Shown: positions 21,800 through 33,412 of the stretch, in pieces
How positions within the stretch are numbered: position 1 is the first letter of the stretch
Layout of the letters: each line of letters begins with the position of its first letter
NCBI GenBank assembly: GCA_023362775.1
Contig: JALMGJ010000020.1
Coordinates: 4,526,001 to 4,590,000 of the forward strand
DNA: 64,000 nucleotides
Reading direction: 5' to 3'
Source: Charina bottae
Taxonomy: Eukaryota; Chordata; Lepidosauria; Squamata; Charinaidae
Notes under the pieces: generated by a model
What the model saw: only the letters and a program-made list of their open reading frames with translations
The model's database searches: none
Told to the model about the DNA's origin: nothing
Position numbers and translations under genes: made by a program

Positions 21800-23785
21800 A
21801 GTACTCTAGAAGTGGTTGCCAAATTACAAGATCTCTTTTGGGTCGGGAGCAGGGAGAGACCCATTTACAGGGCCGATCGGAAGAATTTTCTGAGCATCTG
21901 CAGGACAAAATCACTCAGATTCATTCCAAGTTGGACTCCAAGCGTGAGACAGGATCTGTGGAGATGCCAGGGGCTCGTACTTACCATGTTATCTGGGAAC
22001 AGTTTGACCCTGTTGCGCCTGATGAAGTAGACAGGATCCTCCGGATTGTGAACGCCACCACATGCCAGCTTGATCCATGTCCTTCCTGGCTGGTGAAATC
22101 AGCCAGTGAGGTGACATGTGGTTGGGTCCAGGCTATGATTAACACATCCTTGTTGGAGGGGGTGTTCCCGGCGGCCTTCAAGGAGGCGCTGGTGCACCCC
22201 CTCCTCAAGAAGCCGTCCCTGGACCCTACTATCCTGGGCAATTTTTGCCCAGTCTCCCACCTTCCCTTTTTGGGAAAGGTGGTTGAGAAGGTGGTGGCGT
22301 GCCAACTCCAGAGGATTCTGGAGGAAACGGATTATCTGGACCCCTTCCAGTCAGGTTTCAGACCGGGATATGGGACGGAGACCGCATTGGTCGCGCTTAT
22401 GGATGATCTCTGGCGAGAGCGGGATGGAGGGAGTGCGTCCATCCTGGCTCTCTTAGATCTCTCAGCGGCTTTCGATACCGTCGACCACGGTATACTTTTG
22501 GGACGGCTCAGGGAGTTGGGGGTGGGCAGCGTGGTTCTGCGCTGGTTCGCCTCCTTCCTCCAGGGCCGTTCCCAGTCGGTGTTGATAGGGGAGGAGAGGG
22601 CTGACCCACGACCCCTGAATTGTGGGGTGCCGCAGGGGTCGGTTCTCTCTCCTCTCCTATTCAACATCTACATGAAGCCACTGGGTGAGATCATCCGTCA
22701 CCATGGGATGAGGTATCACCAATATGCTGATGATACCCAGTTATACATCTCCATCCCAGGTGAAGTAGGTGATGCGGTCGATGCCTTATCTCAGTGTCTG
22801 GAGGCTGTGTGGGTCTGGATGGGGAACAACAGGCTTCAACGGAACCCTGGTAAGACAGAGTGGCTGTGGATTGATGGCCCCCCTAAATCTGGGAAGTTGT
22901 CATCCTTGGATCTGGGTGGGGTTGCACTACCTCACTCGGATCCAGTGCGGAATCTGGGGGTCCTCCTGGACTCGCGACTCCTGCTCAAAGAGCAGGTGGC
23001 AGTCATGCCCAGGAGGGCCTTTGCACAACTTCGAGTTGTGCGCCAGTTACGCCCTTTCCTGGATCGGGAGGCCCTCCGAACAGTCACTCACGCCCTTGTC
23101 ATCTCCCGTATAGACTACTGTAATGCGCTCTACATGGGGCTACCCTTGAAGAGTATCCAGAAGCTTCAGCTGGTGCAGAATGCGGTGGCGCGAGCAGTTA
23201 TGGGTGCCAGGAGATCGGCACATGTAACACCGCTGCTTCGCGAGCTGCATTGGCTACCAGTTTGCTTCCGGGTCCAATTCAAGGTGTTGGTGATTACCTT
23301 TAAAGCCCTATATGGCATAGGGCCAGGGTACCTGAGGGACCGTCTCGTCCCAATAACGTCAGCCTGCCCCACCCGTGCATGCAGAGAGGGCATGCTTTGG
23401 ACCCCCTCAACGAGAGAATTTCATCTAGCGGGGTCCAGGGGGCGTGCCTTCTCTGCGATAGCGCCCGCCTTATGGAATATCTTGCCCCCGGAGGTGAGAC
23501 TGGCCCCTTCACTCCTGGCCTTTCGGAAGGCCCTTAAGACCTGGCTCTGCCACCAAGCCTGGGACGACAGAGGCGGTAGTGCCTCCTGGGGTTGGCTAGC
23601 CCCGTAGCAATACGATCTGTGCTACGATTCCGTACACATCTTGGTTTTTATCTATTATATTAGCTGTATTTTTTAGATACTTTTAATTTGTATATTTGTA
23701 TATTTTTAATTATTGTAACCCGCCCAGAGTCCCTTGTATGGGAGATGGGCGGGGAATAAATTGGAATAATAAATAAATAAATAAA
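21800..23785 (+). mobile_element. L2 LINE, copy 2, longest L2 in the window
   Basis: The copy starts upstream of the RT domain within the linker that follows the endonuclease and reaches a canonical L2 end: CCGCCCAGAGTCCCTTGTAT, GGGAGATGGGCGGGG and (AAAT)n at 23765-23785. The 5' limit is approximate. It is flanked on both sides by minus-strand L1 sequence. Confidence 0.88.
21838..23607 (+). CDS. L2 LINE ORF: linker plus reverse transcriptase, no internal stop
   Basis: The frame is open for 589 codons. The first ~75 residues (EFSEHLQDKITQIHSKLDS, then FDPVAPDEVDRILRIVN, CQLDPCPSWLVKS) are the L2 linker missing from copy 1. RT motifs follow: NFCPVSHLPFLGKVVEKVV, QSGFRPGYGTETALV, LALLDLSAAFDTVDHGILL (A), GVPQGSVLSPLLFNIYM (B), YHQYADDTQLYISI (YADD, C). 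The C-terminus has FSAIAPALWNILPPEVR and ends GWLAP. The endonuclease is absent. Copies 1 and 2 are clearly the same subfamily, with scattered substitutions and no frameshift, which argues for fairly recent insertion. Confidence 0.88.
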   Translation: MGREQGETHLQGRSEEFSEHLQDKITQIHSKLDSKRETGSVEMPGARTYHVIWEQFDPVAPDEVDRILRIVNATTCQLDPCPSWLVKSASEVTCGWVQAMINTSLLEGVFPAAFKEALVHPLLKKPSLDPTILGNFCPVSHLPFLGKVVEKVVACQLQRILEETDYLDPFQSGFRPGYGTETALVALMDDLWRERDGGSASILALLDLSAAFDTVDHGILLGRLRELGVGSVVLRWFASFLQGRSQSVLIGEERADPRPLNCGVPQGSVLSPLLFNIYMKPLGEIIRHHGMRYHQYADDTQLYISIPGEVGDAVDALSQCLEAVWVWMGNNRLQRNPGKTEWLWIDGPPKSGKLSSLDLGGVALPHSDPVRNLGVLLDSRLLLKEQVAVMPRRAFAQLRVVRQLRPFLDREALRTVTHALVISRIDYCNALYMGLPLKSIQKLQLVQNAVARAVMGARRSAHVTPLLRELHWLPVCFRVQFKVLVITFKALYGIGPGYLRDRLVPITSACPTRACREGMLWTPSTREFHLAGSRGRAFSAIAPALWNILPPEVRLAPSLLAFRKALKTWLCHQAWDDRGGSASWGWLAP

Positions 23786-23789
23786 CAGA

Positions 23790-24560
23790 TAAAAATCCAG
23801 AAACTGAATGTTCTCTAATTAATGCTGTCAATTTAGCCATCTGGGCCATATCCATTAATTTAACAATCCAATCTTCAACCGTAGGTATCTGTGGATCTTT
23901 CCATCTCTGTGCGTATAAAAGTCTTGCAGTTGTGATCATATATAAAAGCAAAACTCCATATTGTTTCTCCAGCTCCTTCTCCATCAAACCCAAAAAGAAC
24001 AGTTCCAGCTTTTTTTGTATATTCACTTTTAAAATCTTTTGAATAATAATGCATATTTGATCCCAACATTTTTTGGCTTTCTCACAGGTCCACCAGAGAT
24101 GATAAAAAGTTCCTTCTCCCTGTAAACACTTCCAACAAACATTAGCTACACCATTAATAAATTTTTGATAGTTTATCAGGGGTTAGATACCAACGATACA
24201 TCATCTTATAAAAGTTCTCTTTTAAGTTATAATTTAAGGTGAATTTCAAACCTTTATTCCACATATTTTCCCATTGCTCGAGCATATTATTATATCCAAA
24301 ATTCTTAGCCCATTTGATCATGCATTCTTTAACCTGTTCATCTTCCAAATTAATCTGTAACAACATTTTATACAATTTAGTAATAACATGTTCATCATTT
24401 ATGCAAAGTTCCATTTCAAACTTAGTTATTTCATTAACAAATTTAAAGTTCTTTTTATCCATTTTAAAGCGTTCTTACAATTGCATATAGGTAAACCAGT
24501 GACATGTAAAACCTTCCAACTCTAACATTTCCCTTGTTTTAAACTTTGGTTCACTTTCTT
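23790..24560 (-). pseudogene. L1 ORF2 C-terminal fragment, frameshifted
   Basis: On the minus strand 24462-24154 gives WENMWNKGLKFTLNYNLKEN and FYKMMYRWYLTPDKLSKIY, then a stop caused by a small indel. The next segment resumes with VCWKC and HLWWTC, then LLYMITTARLLYAQRWKDPQ down to about 23790, where L2 copy 2 begins. Layout matches the L1 at 3165-3812. The remainder of the ORF2 and any 5' sequence are absent. Confidence 0.8.
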
Positions 24561-27217
24561 CAAAAGTTTCTACCTGGCCATTTAAAAAAAATATCTTCAC
24601 TGAATGTCCCCTTCTGGTAGAATATCCCTTAAAGCTGTGGATCTAAATGCCTGGATAACACCCGTAATAAGGCAGATATTCTAAACAATTAAGTTTCTCT
24701 GAGTGTTAACAGTGTGAACAAAATGTAATACAGCAGTTTGGTTTGGTAGATTTGCTCAGAAATAGCATTTGTTTCATTATGACATTCAAATCTTTAATAC
24801 ATTTAATGATCTTTAATGATATTAATCACACTCCATTTTTGTATGTTGAAATTTAGACATTTAGAAATTTAGACTGAAGAAATATTTATTTCCAGAGGAA
24901 GAAATGTTTTTCTTCTAGAGGAAATTTTTCTAGAGGAAAAAGTCTTTGTGTCAGTAGGTAATACACAGGTGCCTTAGGAGAGAAAATAATAACACAATTT
25001 GCTGATAAGTGTTAGAATTCAGCATTCCTCTTTTATCAGTATATTACAAGGTGTGGATATTAGACACAACATGGAAATGGAATGTTCAGATTGGATGTAA
25101 CATAACAGTCCAAGAAAGAACCAAAAGTGATAATGTTTACATGTGCCAACATGTGGCTTTTAAAGGATTTTTTAAAAAATCTCTAGAGGAAAGTATTTCT
25201 TATCTGGATGTCTGTATCGTAGCTGGAATGTTACCGTTCAGAGGATCCCAAAGCACAACATTAGAGCACTTGTGGGAAGCCTAATGGGAAATACCCCTGG
25301 GGGTAAACCAGAGAGAAACGAGCAATTGTAAGGGAATGGAAGTCTATGGTCTACAGAAAAGCCCAGAGATCTGAAGGTTATTCTCTCATGTCAACAGTTA
25401 AAAAGAGTTGAGGCTGCTGGGCCAAGAAGAACTTTTGTCTTAAAATGTGAAAAGGACGTGCCAAGGGCTCTTTTATTTGCTTTTGTTTTTGGACAAAGGA
25501 GCAAAGAATACTTCCTAGTGACAAAGTCCAATTTTGGGTTTTGTTTATGACAGAATTTTTAAGGTTCCCCCCTCCACCGCCCTTCTTTTGATTATTAGTT
25601 TTGAGGGTACATTAAAAAATGAAGATGCCCTCACATTAAGCTTGACTCCTTGTAGCTGCATCCACGCAGTTATATTCGCCACTGCCTTCTAAGAAATTTT
25701 TCAACTTCCTTGTTGAGCCTACAGCTCTGGAATTCCTAGGCGTGCAAATACCCACCAGCCTCTGAGATCAGCTGAGGTGACGTGGGACTGCGTTGCAATC
25801 CAGGTTCAAAGGGAAGAAGGTGACTCCGGGTGTGAGTGGGTGAACGCAGCACAACTGTCAGCACCTGCTTAAAACAAAGGTGCCAAGAAAAAGACACAGC
25901 ATCTTTAAGGAACTGTTCACAGGTGCAGTGCACACACCCTTGCACACACTGAATCATCTTCTCTCCTTTGAATCCATTGCATTTTATCTGTACAGTATAA
26001 CTTTTCGGTTAATTAGTCGGAATGTACTAAACTAAAATATTTTTTTTAAAAAAAGACTACAATCATGACTCTCTTTACAAGATGATATGCCACAATATCT
26101 CTCCACCTCATCGAACATAGATTGGTGGGATATCTTCATGTCTGCATCTGTTCCATTGTCTAAAACAGAAATAATGACTCTGAAATTGTTTAATACTATT
26201 ACCTGTTAGTATAGTCATGCTAAAAGAACTACTTCATTGTGACTGTAGTGGAAAAGCAGGCATATTTAGTATTTGTAGCAGGAGTATTTAGCTGCTGAAG
26301 TTTGGCTAAAGCATCACTTAGAGAGTATATGGTGGAAGGTTCAAGTCAGAGACTTTTTTGTGTATAAATTAGTTTTATTGTTTTATGCACTGCCAGATAT
26401 TGGGAAAATGAATGCCATGCTGGCTTCCTTTGAGATACTGTACTCACAGAATGCAGATATTACTTACAGTATGCACCTCCATTCTATGAGGTGTTCTTTT
26501 TCTTCTTTGGTTTGTGACTATAAATTCATTGCCTTCTCCTGTTTTTTTTTTAATTTTTCAATTTAGGTTATAGCCCTGGTATTCTCTAGGGGCCTCCTAT
26601 CAAAGCCCAATTCCACAAATGAGATCTGCCAGATTCTACCTCTTGCTGATGCGCTCATAATGCACGCATACACACACAAACCCTTTCAGATATCCTGCAG
26701 ATGTGCAAAGGCCCATCTACTCATGACGCATCTATGAGAACACATTCCGGTTTGGACTTTGTTTAGAAGCAAATGCATTTCACGTTCAATTCAATGGGTG
26801 AAGGGCAGGCGCTCATGCCATCCTTCTCCATCGTAAACATTCTTGCAGGTATTTTTGTTGTTAAGGCTTTCATGGATAAATGAGCAGAGAGATGACATTC
26901 TGGTTGAATTAATTTAGTTGCAAAAAGAATTTAACATTGGACATGGAAGCTAATACTTCTTAAAAAGTAGTACTTCAAAAGGAAATCTCCTTGAAATCCA
27001 CATGTGAATAGTATGACACTTGCTCCCTCTTATGGCAAAAAATATTAATGATGCAACATGAGGAAAAAAAATATTTGCCATTTAACAACGGCATGATTTA
27101 TTTCCTGTTTCCCAACAGATCAAATGTAGTATGTAATCTTTTAAAATCTACATTCTCATTTGATTGGCTCTAATCGTTTTTGGAAGATCTCCACTTTTAA
27201 TTTTTTTTTTCAGATAA
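24561..27217. other. No recognised feature
   Basis: About 2.7 kb of AT-rich DNA. Frames are short and lack known domains. Poly-T runs occur near 26541 and 27200. Nothing here can be named from sequence alone. Confidence 0.5.
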
Positions 27218-27888
27218 TGTCTGTATTGCCAAGAGTCCACGCCTTGATCAGGGGCTAGGGCAATTGGTTCTTTTTTTGATCCAATGATAATAAGCACGCC
27301 AGTGGATAAAGAAACTTAAAGATTTATTATAAACAAACCAAATTAGACAAAAGCACAGTTTAACTAAATTACAAAGAGCATAACAAGCATAGCATATAAA
27401 AAGAAATGCATACATACATACCAAACAAGGTGATACCTTTATTCTCTTGTTGCTACCAGGAACTTGGCTAAGATAGCAGAGAATAACCCCAAAAGGAATG
27501 GCTGTTGAGTCCCACAGCACCCAGCGTCCTGAGCCTGCCTCAAAGTTCCCACAATTCCACAGGCAATACTCAGGCTTTTTATCAAAGCCTGGCTTCCAAA
27601 CCCCGTGACCAAGCCCAGACTGACCTTGACTGAGATTCCTTTGAGGGCTGGGCCACCTGTCCATGACATCAGTCCAATAACATGGGAACCCATCAGATAA
27701 GCCAGTGTCCAAGCAAAACAATCTCTTATCATTCCCCCCCATTCCAAGCCGCTAAATGAGTGGCTGGAGGAGTGAACCTATGCTTAAACTTTAACAAGCT
27801 GGAGACTTTCTCTCACCCCCTCTTCCCACAGAGATATGTTCTGAAGGGCTATTGGAGCATATGCTTCTTCTCTCCCCCTCTCATGTCA
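27218..27888 (-). mobile_element. Possible solo LTR
   Basis: On the minus strand the segment begins TGACATGAGAGG and ends CAATACAGACA, the TG..CA ends of an LTR. It has a TATA-like GATAAAAAGCC (about 27572-27585), a polyadenylation-type AATAAA about 140 bp downstream (about 27440) and a second AATAAA near 27318. That spacing fits U3-R-U5. No TSD was found, limits are guesses, and the 164-residue frame across it is probably not coding. Confidence 0.4.
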
Positions 27889-28726
27889 AACAACAACAAA
27901 AACAGACCAATTAAACATCAGTATAACTCAAAATAAACTCTAATCTCCTAGGTGTGGGGGGAAGAAAAATCAAAACATGCCACCTAACTCCTCGAAATAC
28001 AAAGGTCTTCCGCAGGTTGCCATTACAATGTCTTAAAAAATTCCAAAATTTTTTCAGCTCTGCTGTAGGTATCTGTCTGTTCAACCTCTACCCTTTCATT
28101 ATTAGAGGTAACATATGCTATTTGTTTGAAATCAAAGCTAGAAGAAACAATGTAAGGTTCTCAACAAAAAAGACATATTGAAATTCACCAGTACTGACTA
28201 GGGTTGAACAAATCCTTCCCTCCCCTGCATTCTCTTGTAGCTTTGTGTACAATTAGACTTTACACTGAACTACATTTTCCTCTACCCATCCTCTGTTTTA
28301 ACATAGAGAATATCTAAAATGAATCTTGGAACTGGGACATTAGAAGGAGCTGTAGATGTCAGTTCTCATCCTTTTCACACCATACTGTTGCCAAGGTACA
28401 CAAAGACATATGTGCAGAGATTGAACCACCAGCCAAAATCATCACCACTCAGAGGGGTGACCAGTACGTTTAACTATATTAAAGACCTTTACACAGACAC
28501 TCTTTTGAAAGACTGATTTCTCAGAACTAACCAAATCAGAATGGCATTCTGAATTATGTAACTCTTTGTGTGTGCACATGCTTGGCAAGACTTTGATATA
28601 ACAGCATCTGATAATTTAGATATTAACTCCTTCTTCCCTCTTCTCATTTTTCATGTTTGACTTTCAGCTTTTTTAGCATACGTTTTTACGCTTTGGGCCT
28701 TTGACCTATTGCTTGCTTTTTTATAC
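27889..28726. other. No recognised feature
   Basis: No repeat or coding domain that I can identify. Confidence 0.45.
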
Positions 28727-28793
28727 TGTTGGATGGGAAAATCTGGAAGTTGCAGTCCACACATATTAAAATTGCCAAGGTTGAGAAACACTG
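28727..28793 (+). mobile_element. Right half of a hAT MITE (CAGTGTTTCTCAACC family)
   Basis: The segment contains TTGCAGTCCACACATATTAA and ends AAGGTTGAGAAACACTG, the inverse of the hAT terminus CAGTGTTTCTCAACC, common in squamates. The left half is missing. Confidence 0.7.
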
Positions 28794-29009
28794 GCCTAGA
28801 CTGCAGTTTTCTGAAATTTCCCACTTGAAAATAGCAGGACACCAGACCATAAATCACCATAAATCACATTCTTCTGCATTCCTCTTCCTTGAAACTCACC
28901 TGTGTATAAATTGCTTTCATCTTTCCTGTAATACATTCAATATGATTGAATATACTGTATCCTCATAAGTAAACCATAAGCATTTCTTATTTTTTTCTCA
29001 TTGTATGAA

Positions 29010-29085
29010 TCGAATCAAATTATCCATTCAGTCATATCTGACCCTTGGCGATTCCATAAGCCAGCTCTTTCCATGATTTCATTGC
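29010..29085 (-). mobile_element. RTE/BovB-like 3' end fragment
   Basis: ATTCAGTCATATCTGACCCT with TTGGCGATTCCATAAGCCAG resembles the minus-strand 3' terminus of BovB or a SINE using that tail (compare 51390-51440). Old and short. Confidence 0.4.
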
Positions 29086-29259
29086 ATGAAATCATGAAAT
29101 TGATCCATTGTATGAATGGGGGTGTGCAATAACATAATGATTTTCCAAATAATTCTCTCTCTCTCTTGACCTTAGTTTCCTTCCTTTCCATCCTGCACTA
29201 TTATTTTGTATTAAACATATGGTTTTTTTCAGGAGTCTGGTAGACACCTTTTCAAACAC

Positions 29260-29710
29260 ATTTTATTAAAAGGCATACGCTTTCAGCTGAGCACATCTGT
29301 CAAGTAGGTCAAAACAAATGCAGCTGTAAAGCTTTTCTATAGATAATAAAGTTGGTTTTGTTCTGGACAGACACTGGAAGCATGTAGGTATGCATGGTGA
29401 TTTGTAGGTTTCTTGTATAACATGGTGTTTGTGTGTCCATGGTGTAATTTTACCATGCCACCAAGGAAGTGGGCTTGTTCTGTAGATACTGTAGGTCGGG
29501 GCTGAAACTGATGGTGGGGTGGACGTGGTTGAGCTCTTGATGGAACCTGATGAGAGATTCATTTCCATGATTCCAGTTGATGCAAATATCATCAAATGAA
29601 TCTCAAAGAAAGGAGGGGCTTGGGGAGGTAAGAGTTGAGAAAGCATTTTTCCAGGTCAACCTTGAAGTTGTGGCAGCCCTTTGAGGTAGACCAGGTCAGG
29701 AAACAGACAC
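29260..29710 (-). pseudogene. Penelope-like element, RT C-terminal part
   Basis: Three minus-strand frames must be combined. One gives DDICINWNHGNESLIRFHQE and LNHVHPTISFSPDLQYL (the Penelope catalytic DD region and the following HPT block). Another continues LHHGHTNTMLYKKPTNHHAY and LHASSVCPEQN, the KPTD..YLH segment. Frameshifts make it non-functional. Confidence 0.7.
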
Positions 29711-30004
29711 CACAAGAACTATTAAAACTGTATTTTATTCATATAGGCTATAATAACAGAATCCTGAAAGCCTGACTTTATTTATCCTTCCCTCCCTCTT
29801 CTACCAAAGAGAGTCCAAGTGGGGCACTCTTGATTTCTTTCTCATGCCTTCTTGTTTTCTGGGCTAAGTTCATGCTCACCTAATGGTTGCCTCAGACTTT
29901 CTTCAAGGCCATCTTTGCATTGCATTACTCTACTGCTCTACACATTTTTGGCACATTGTGGAGCTATGCATGTGCCCATGGCCAATTTGTTATTATCAAA
30001 GGTG
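29711..30004. other. Unassigned insert between the two Penelope parts
   Basis: Non-Penelope sequence containing A/T-rich DNA with no named feature. Confidence 0.35.
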
Positions 30005-30110
30005 AAGTAGTTTATTTATTTATTTTATTATTGTATTTATACCCTGCCTATCCCCTACCTAATGGAGGACTCTAGGCGGCTTACAGTACATACATGGTAA
30101 TTACATTTTA
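30005..30110 (-). mobile_element. L2-type 3' tail fragment
   Basis: (ATTT)n, then TATACCCTGCCTATCCC and GACTCTAGGCGGCTTACA, the minus-strand form of an L2-like 3' end. Confidence 0.6.
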
Positions 30111-30339
30111 TACATTTCATGTTATACAACAACATTTTTAACCGCGCACTTTTTAAGGGAAGGGGAAAGGGAACCGGCTCTTCTGTGGACTACAACTCCC
30201 ACAATACCTTGCGTCGGAGCCGGCTGCTGTCGTCCTGGATGTTGCTGCTTTGGGTTCCGTCGATGCCACCGCCATTCACGAGATCTTTTTTTCCGTTGGA
30301 GGCCAAACCCCGAACAGGACGCCAGCAAATTTTCCCACT
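30111..30339. other. GC-rich segment with an ACTACAACTCCC motif
   Basis: It includes GGACTACAACTCCCACAATA at about 30188-30207, similar to the ZNF143/THAP11 (SBS) promoter motif but also to sequence commonly found in squamate MITEs. It sits between two transposon fragments, so a transposon origin is more likely than a promoter. Confidence 0.3.
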
Positions 30340-30505
30340 TTAAGGTGGTACCCATTTATCTACTTGCTAGGCTTTTGAACTGTTGGGTTGACAGGAGCTG
30401 GGACTAGCAACGAGAGCTCACCTCGTTGCGCGGGGTTCGAACTGCCGACCTTCTGATCGGCAGCCTACAGCTCAGCGGTTTAACCCGCTGAGCCACCGCG
30501 TCCCT
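30340..30505 (-). mobile_element. tRNA-derived SINE, 3' truncated
   Basis: On the minus strand the head reads GGGACGCGGTGGCTCAGCGG, then a second tRNA-like half with GTCGGCAGTTCGAACCCC as B box. The following segment matches the Sauria SINE body (AGTAGATAAATGGGTACC) and then stops. It is a distinct subfamily from the copies at 5314 and 15829 because of the longer A-box region. Confidence 0.75.
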
Positions 30506-30960
30506 CAAAGTTATGGGTGAGTACAAAGTCACACAACCTGGGAACAAGACACGTGTTGACATCATTGATGATGTTCTTGATGGCTTGAAGTTACATGATA
30601 TTCTGGTATATAGCGCCTCAACACCCATGGCGGCTAAAATGGTTGTGTTAGAGAGATTGACGATGAGGTTCTGTGTGGTGTCTGTTATGTAGCTGGAAAT
30701 CTGGTGGCATAAGGTCTGAGTACAATCCTTGAAACCTAATGCTCCAGTTGTGATGCTTCTGATGCTTCAGACAGTGGTCAGGTATGTGTGTTGGGGAAGT
30801 AGGTAGAAGATGCCTTGTCATGGCCCCTGGCATGTCTCCATCTACTACATCCTTAGGAAATTGCATAGTTCCTTATGATAAGTTACTGTGGGATCTGAGG
30901 ATAGATGTTGGTAGAATGTAGAGTTAGAGAGTTGCTTCTTGGCTTCCTTGACATAATCCA
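30506..30960 (-). pseudogene. Penelope-like element, RT N-terminal part
   Basis: The minus strand reads TTILAAMGVEALYTRI at about 30610-30660, matching the Penelope RT motif A pattern (A-x-M-D-V-x-A-L-Y-T-N-I) except that the catalytic Asp is Gly. Upstream pieces (HHTEPHRQSL region in another frame) fit the same protein. Together with 29260-29710 this is one element cut by later insertions. It is inactive. Confidence 0.65.
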
Positions 30961-31384
30961 TCTAAAACTGTTTTTATAGGATTATTATTAGATTTACCAT
31001 TAGATTTCAATTACAAAATATTGCTTCCCAACTCAGCCAATCCAAGCTTCAGTTTTCTTCTATCCTAATTCCAAAATCTCAGGTCACTGTCAAATATTAC
31101 TTTGGAACTAATTTTTCACACCTTGGAAGAAAAAAAAAATCTAATACACGTCAATTTTCTTTTGAGGATTGTAGATGCACACTTGAATGGTGTGATAATA
31201 AATATAATTATGATTATTGTTATTAATATTATTTTTATTAATATTATTACTTCTCAAATCCTGATACGTCTTGACACACTGCTGACAAATCTGGCTTTTT
31301 AATGGACAGAGCTACTCCAGGGCTTCCATAGTGCATCGTTAAGCAAGACTCCACAATCGCAGGAGTAGTTTGATCACCTAGGGT

Positions 31385-31610
31385 GGTATATTGGTCAAGG
31401 TGTTAGACCAGGATCAGGGGGACCATGCTCAAGTCTACCTTCTGCCACAATGCTCACTAGGTGCCATGGAGCCACTCAGCTCTACCCACCCCACAGGGTT
31501 GTTGGGGTTAGGCAGTGCTATGAATGCCACCTTGAGCTTCTGGAGGAAAGGTAGGATATTACTCAAACTTCAATCAGTCAATCAACCAATCAATGTGGCA
31601 GAATTTCAGA
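31385..31610 (+). mobile_element. MIR-like (CORE-type) SINE, degenerate
   Basis: A tRNA-like head with TGGTATATTGGTCAAGGTGT (A-box area) and CATGCTCAAGTCTAC (B-box area) is followed by CCCACAGGGTTGTTGGGG, then CTTGAGCTTCTGGAGGAAAG and a simple (AATC)n tail. Confidence 0.65.
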
Positions 31611-33355
31611 CTAGTCTGTTTTCTTTCTTTAATTAAAACTGAATGGCATAATCGGTTGCTTTCATTTACATTGTATTTTTCCACTGGGTAAAGAAGTCTA
31701 TTAATAGTGGAATAGGAAATGCAGGGTATAAAGTAATGTATCTAATTTACCCAACATGTTTATTGCTTGTGTCACAATGTGTTTTGCTTTCCCTGAGAAA
31801 GTGTCTAGAGGTCTACAGAAATACTTGTCAGCTGAAGAAAAGGGGTTATCATTCATCAGCCACCTGGTAGCAGGACTTCTTTTTAATTAGTCAAGTTGTA
31901 CCATAAAGGGGAGGTGTGTGAATAACTGAGTGGAAAGGGAACAACACTGCACACAGGATCAGCAATGCACAATGAAATTACCAGTCTAATGAGCCATGAA
32001 ATGATGATCCATTCAGTTGCACAGGAAGTTAATGGCAGCCCACATTATTAGGCTCAGACATGGCTGACTGAACTTTCTCAGGGGAGCTGAGAAGGTAACA
32101 GGAAGGAATTTGGTTGTCTTATAGCTGCCTCCATCCTCCAGCTGCAGAGAAATGTTTTCACAGATTGTACTGTCACACAGAAAATCAGTGCTGGATCCAG
32201 AGTTTGATTTGTGCAGGGTGGGAAGCAGGATTTTGAGTAAGGGGCCCTGAGTGGGCTTCCTTACAATACCACTTATGCCGCTATTTTCTCAGCCTCAGGA
32301 TACCTCACGCAAGCAGCTGTCACACCATTTTGTCAATGAGATTATCCCCACTTCAGCATCTACCAGTACCAACCTATTTATTTTAATACATTGAATGCTG
32401 AAACATCCCAAGGGGTATGGAAGAGCTGCACTCTGCTTTCTGTTGTTTTCAGTACCCACAATGGAATGCTTATCAATTGAACCATTTTCTCAACTGACTT
32501 GACCTGGGGAGAAAAGGTGCCCTTACTGAAACTCTCTTTTTTTCCTGTTCCCTTGCAACCCCCTTTCTGTCCCGTTGTCTCTAAATGTTTGTGCCACTTT
32601 GTCCTTCATTTGTCCTTTCTGCTTCCTCCTCATGTTTGGAAGTCTCTCTTCTTGTTCCCCTCCACTCCTCCTCCTGACTCATTGTGCCTATCTCTTTGCA
32701 CACATGTGTATTTGTGCCTGTGTTCCCACACTTGGGCCTCTGTTTCTCTCTGTTTCAGAGAGAGGAAATACAGAAAGAGCCAGAGAATTGGGTCACCACC
32801 CCATTTTATGGATTGGCTGCATATCATGGCAATCTGTTTGTAAAAAGACCAGCCACTTCCTAACAAAATGGCTAGGCTCATTGTGGCAAAGCCAGAATTT
32901 ATTTGGACAGAAGGAGTTTAAATTGTTCCACATTTATTTTAGAGATAAATGAGTGTCCTTTAAAATCCCACTGCAACCACTTCAAAATTTAGAGTTCGTA
33001 TATAAAGATTTGATCTTGTCTGTTTTATCTCATATTGCGGGGAGGAGATTATATTATGTCTCCCATTTACCCAAAGAACCAATCAAACATTTATTTAACA
33101 ATAGCAGCTTATGAACAGATAATATAGGGTATCAGCTGTTTCTCTTTAAAGTGGTACTCAACAAAAATACTACTTCATGCTTAATTACTGAGTGATTCCT
33201 TAGCTTGTCTCAAGGTTATCAAGGTGTTGTTTGTCTTTTAAGATACATCAAGTTCCTTTCCATTCCTTTCTTTTTTACCCTGTCCAACTTTGTTTCTCTT
33301 CTCTCCTTCTTCCCACCCACCTCTACCTTCTCTTAGTTTCCCAGCTGCTTTCCTG

Positions 33356-33412
<57 letters not shown>

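Noticed and set aside
27248..27742. 164-residue minus-strand frame with a hydrophobic Cys-rich C-terminal half
   Set aside because: Lies within a probable LTR, no recognisable protein family, poor composition for a secreted or membrane protein start.
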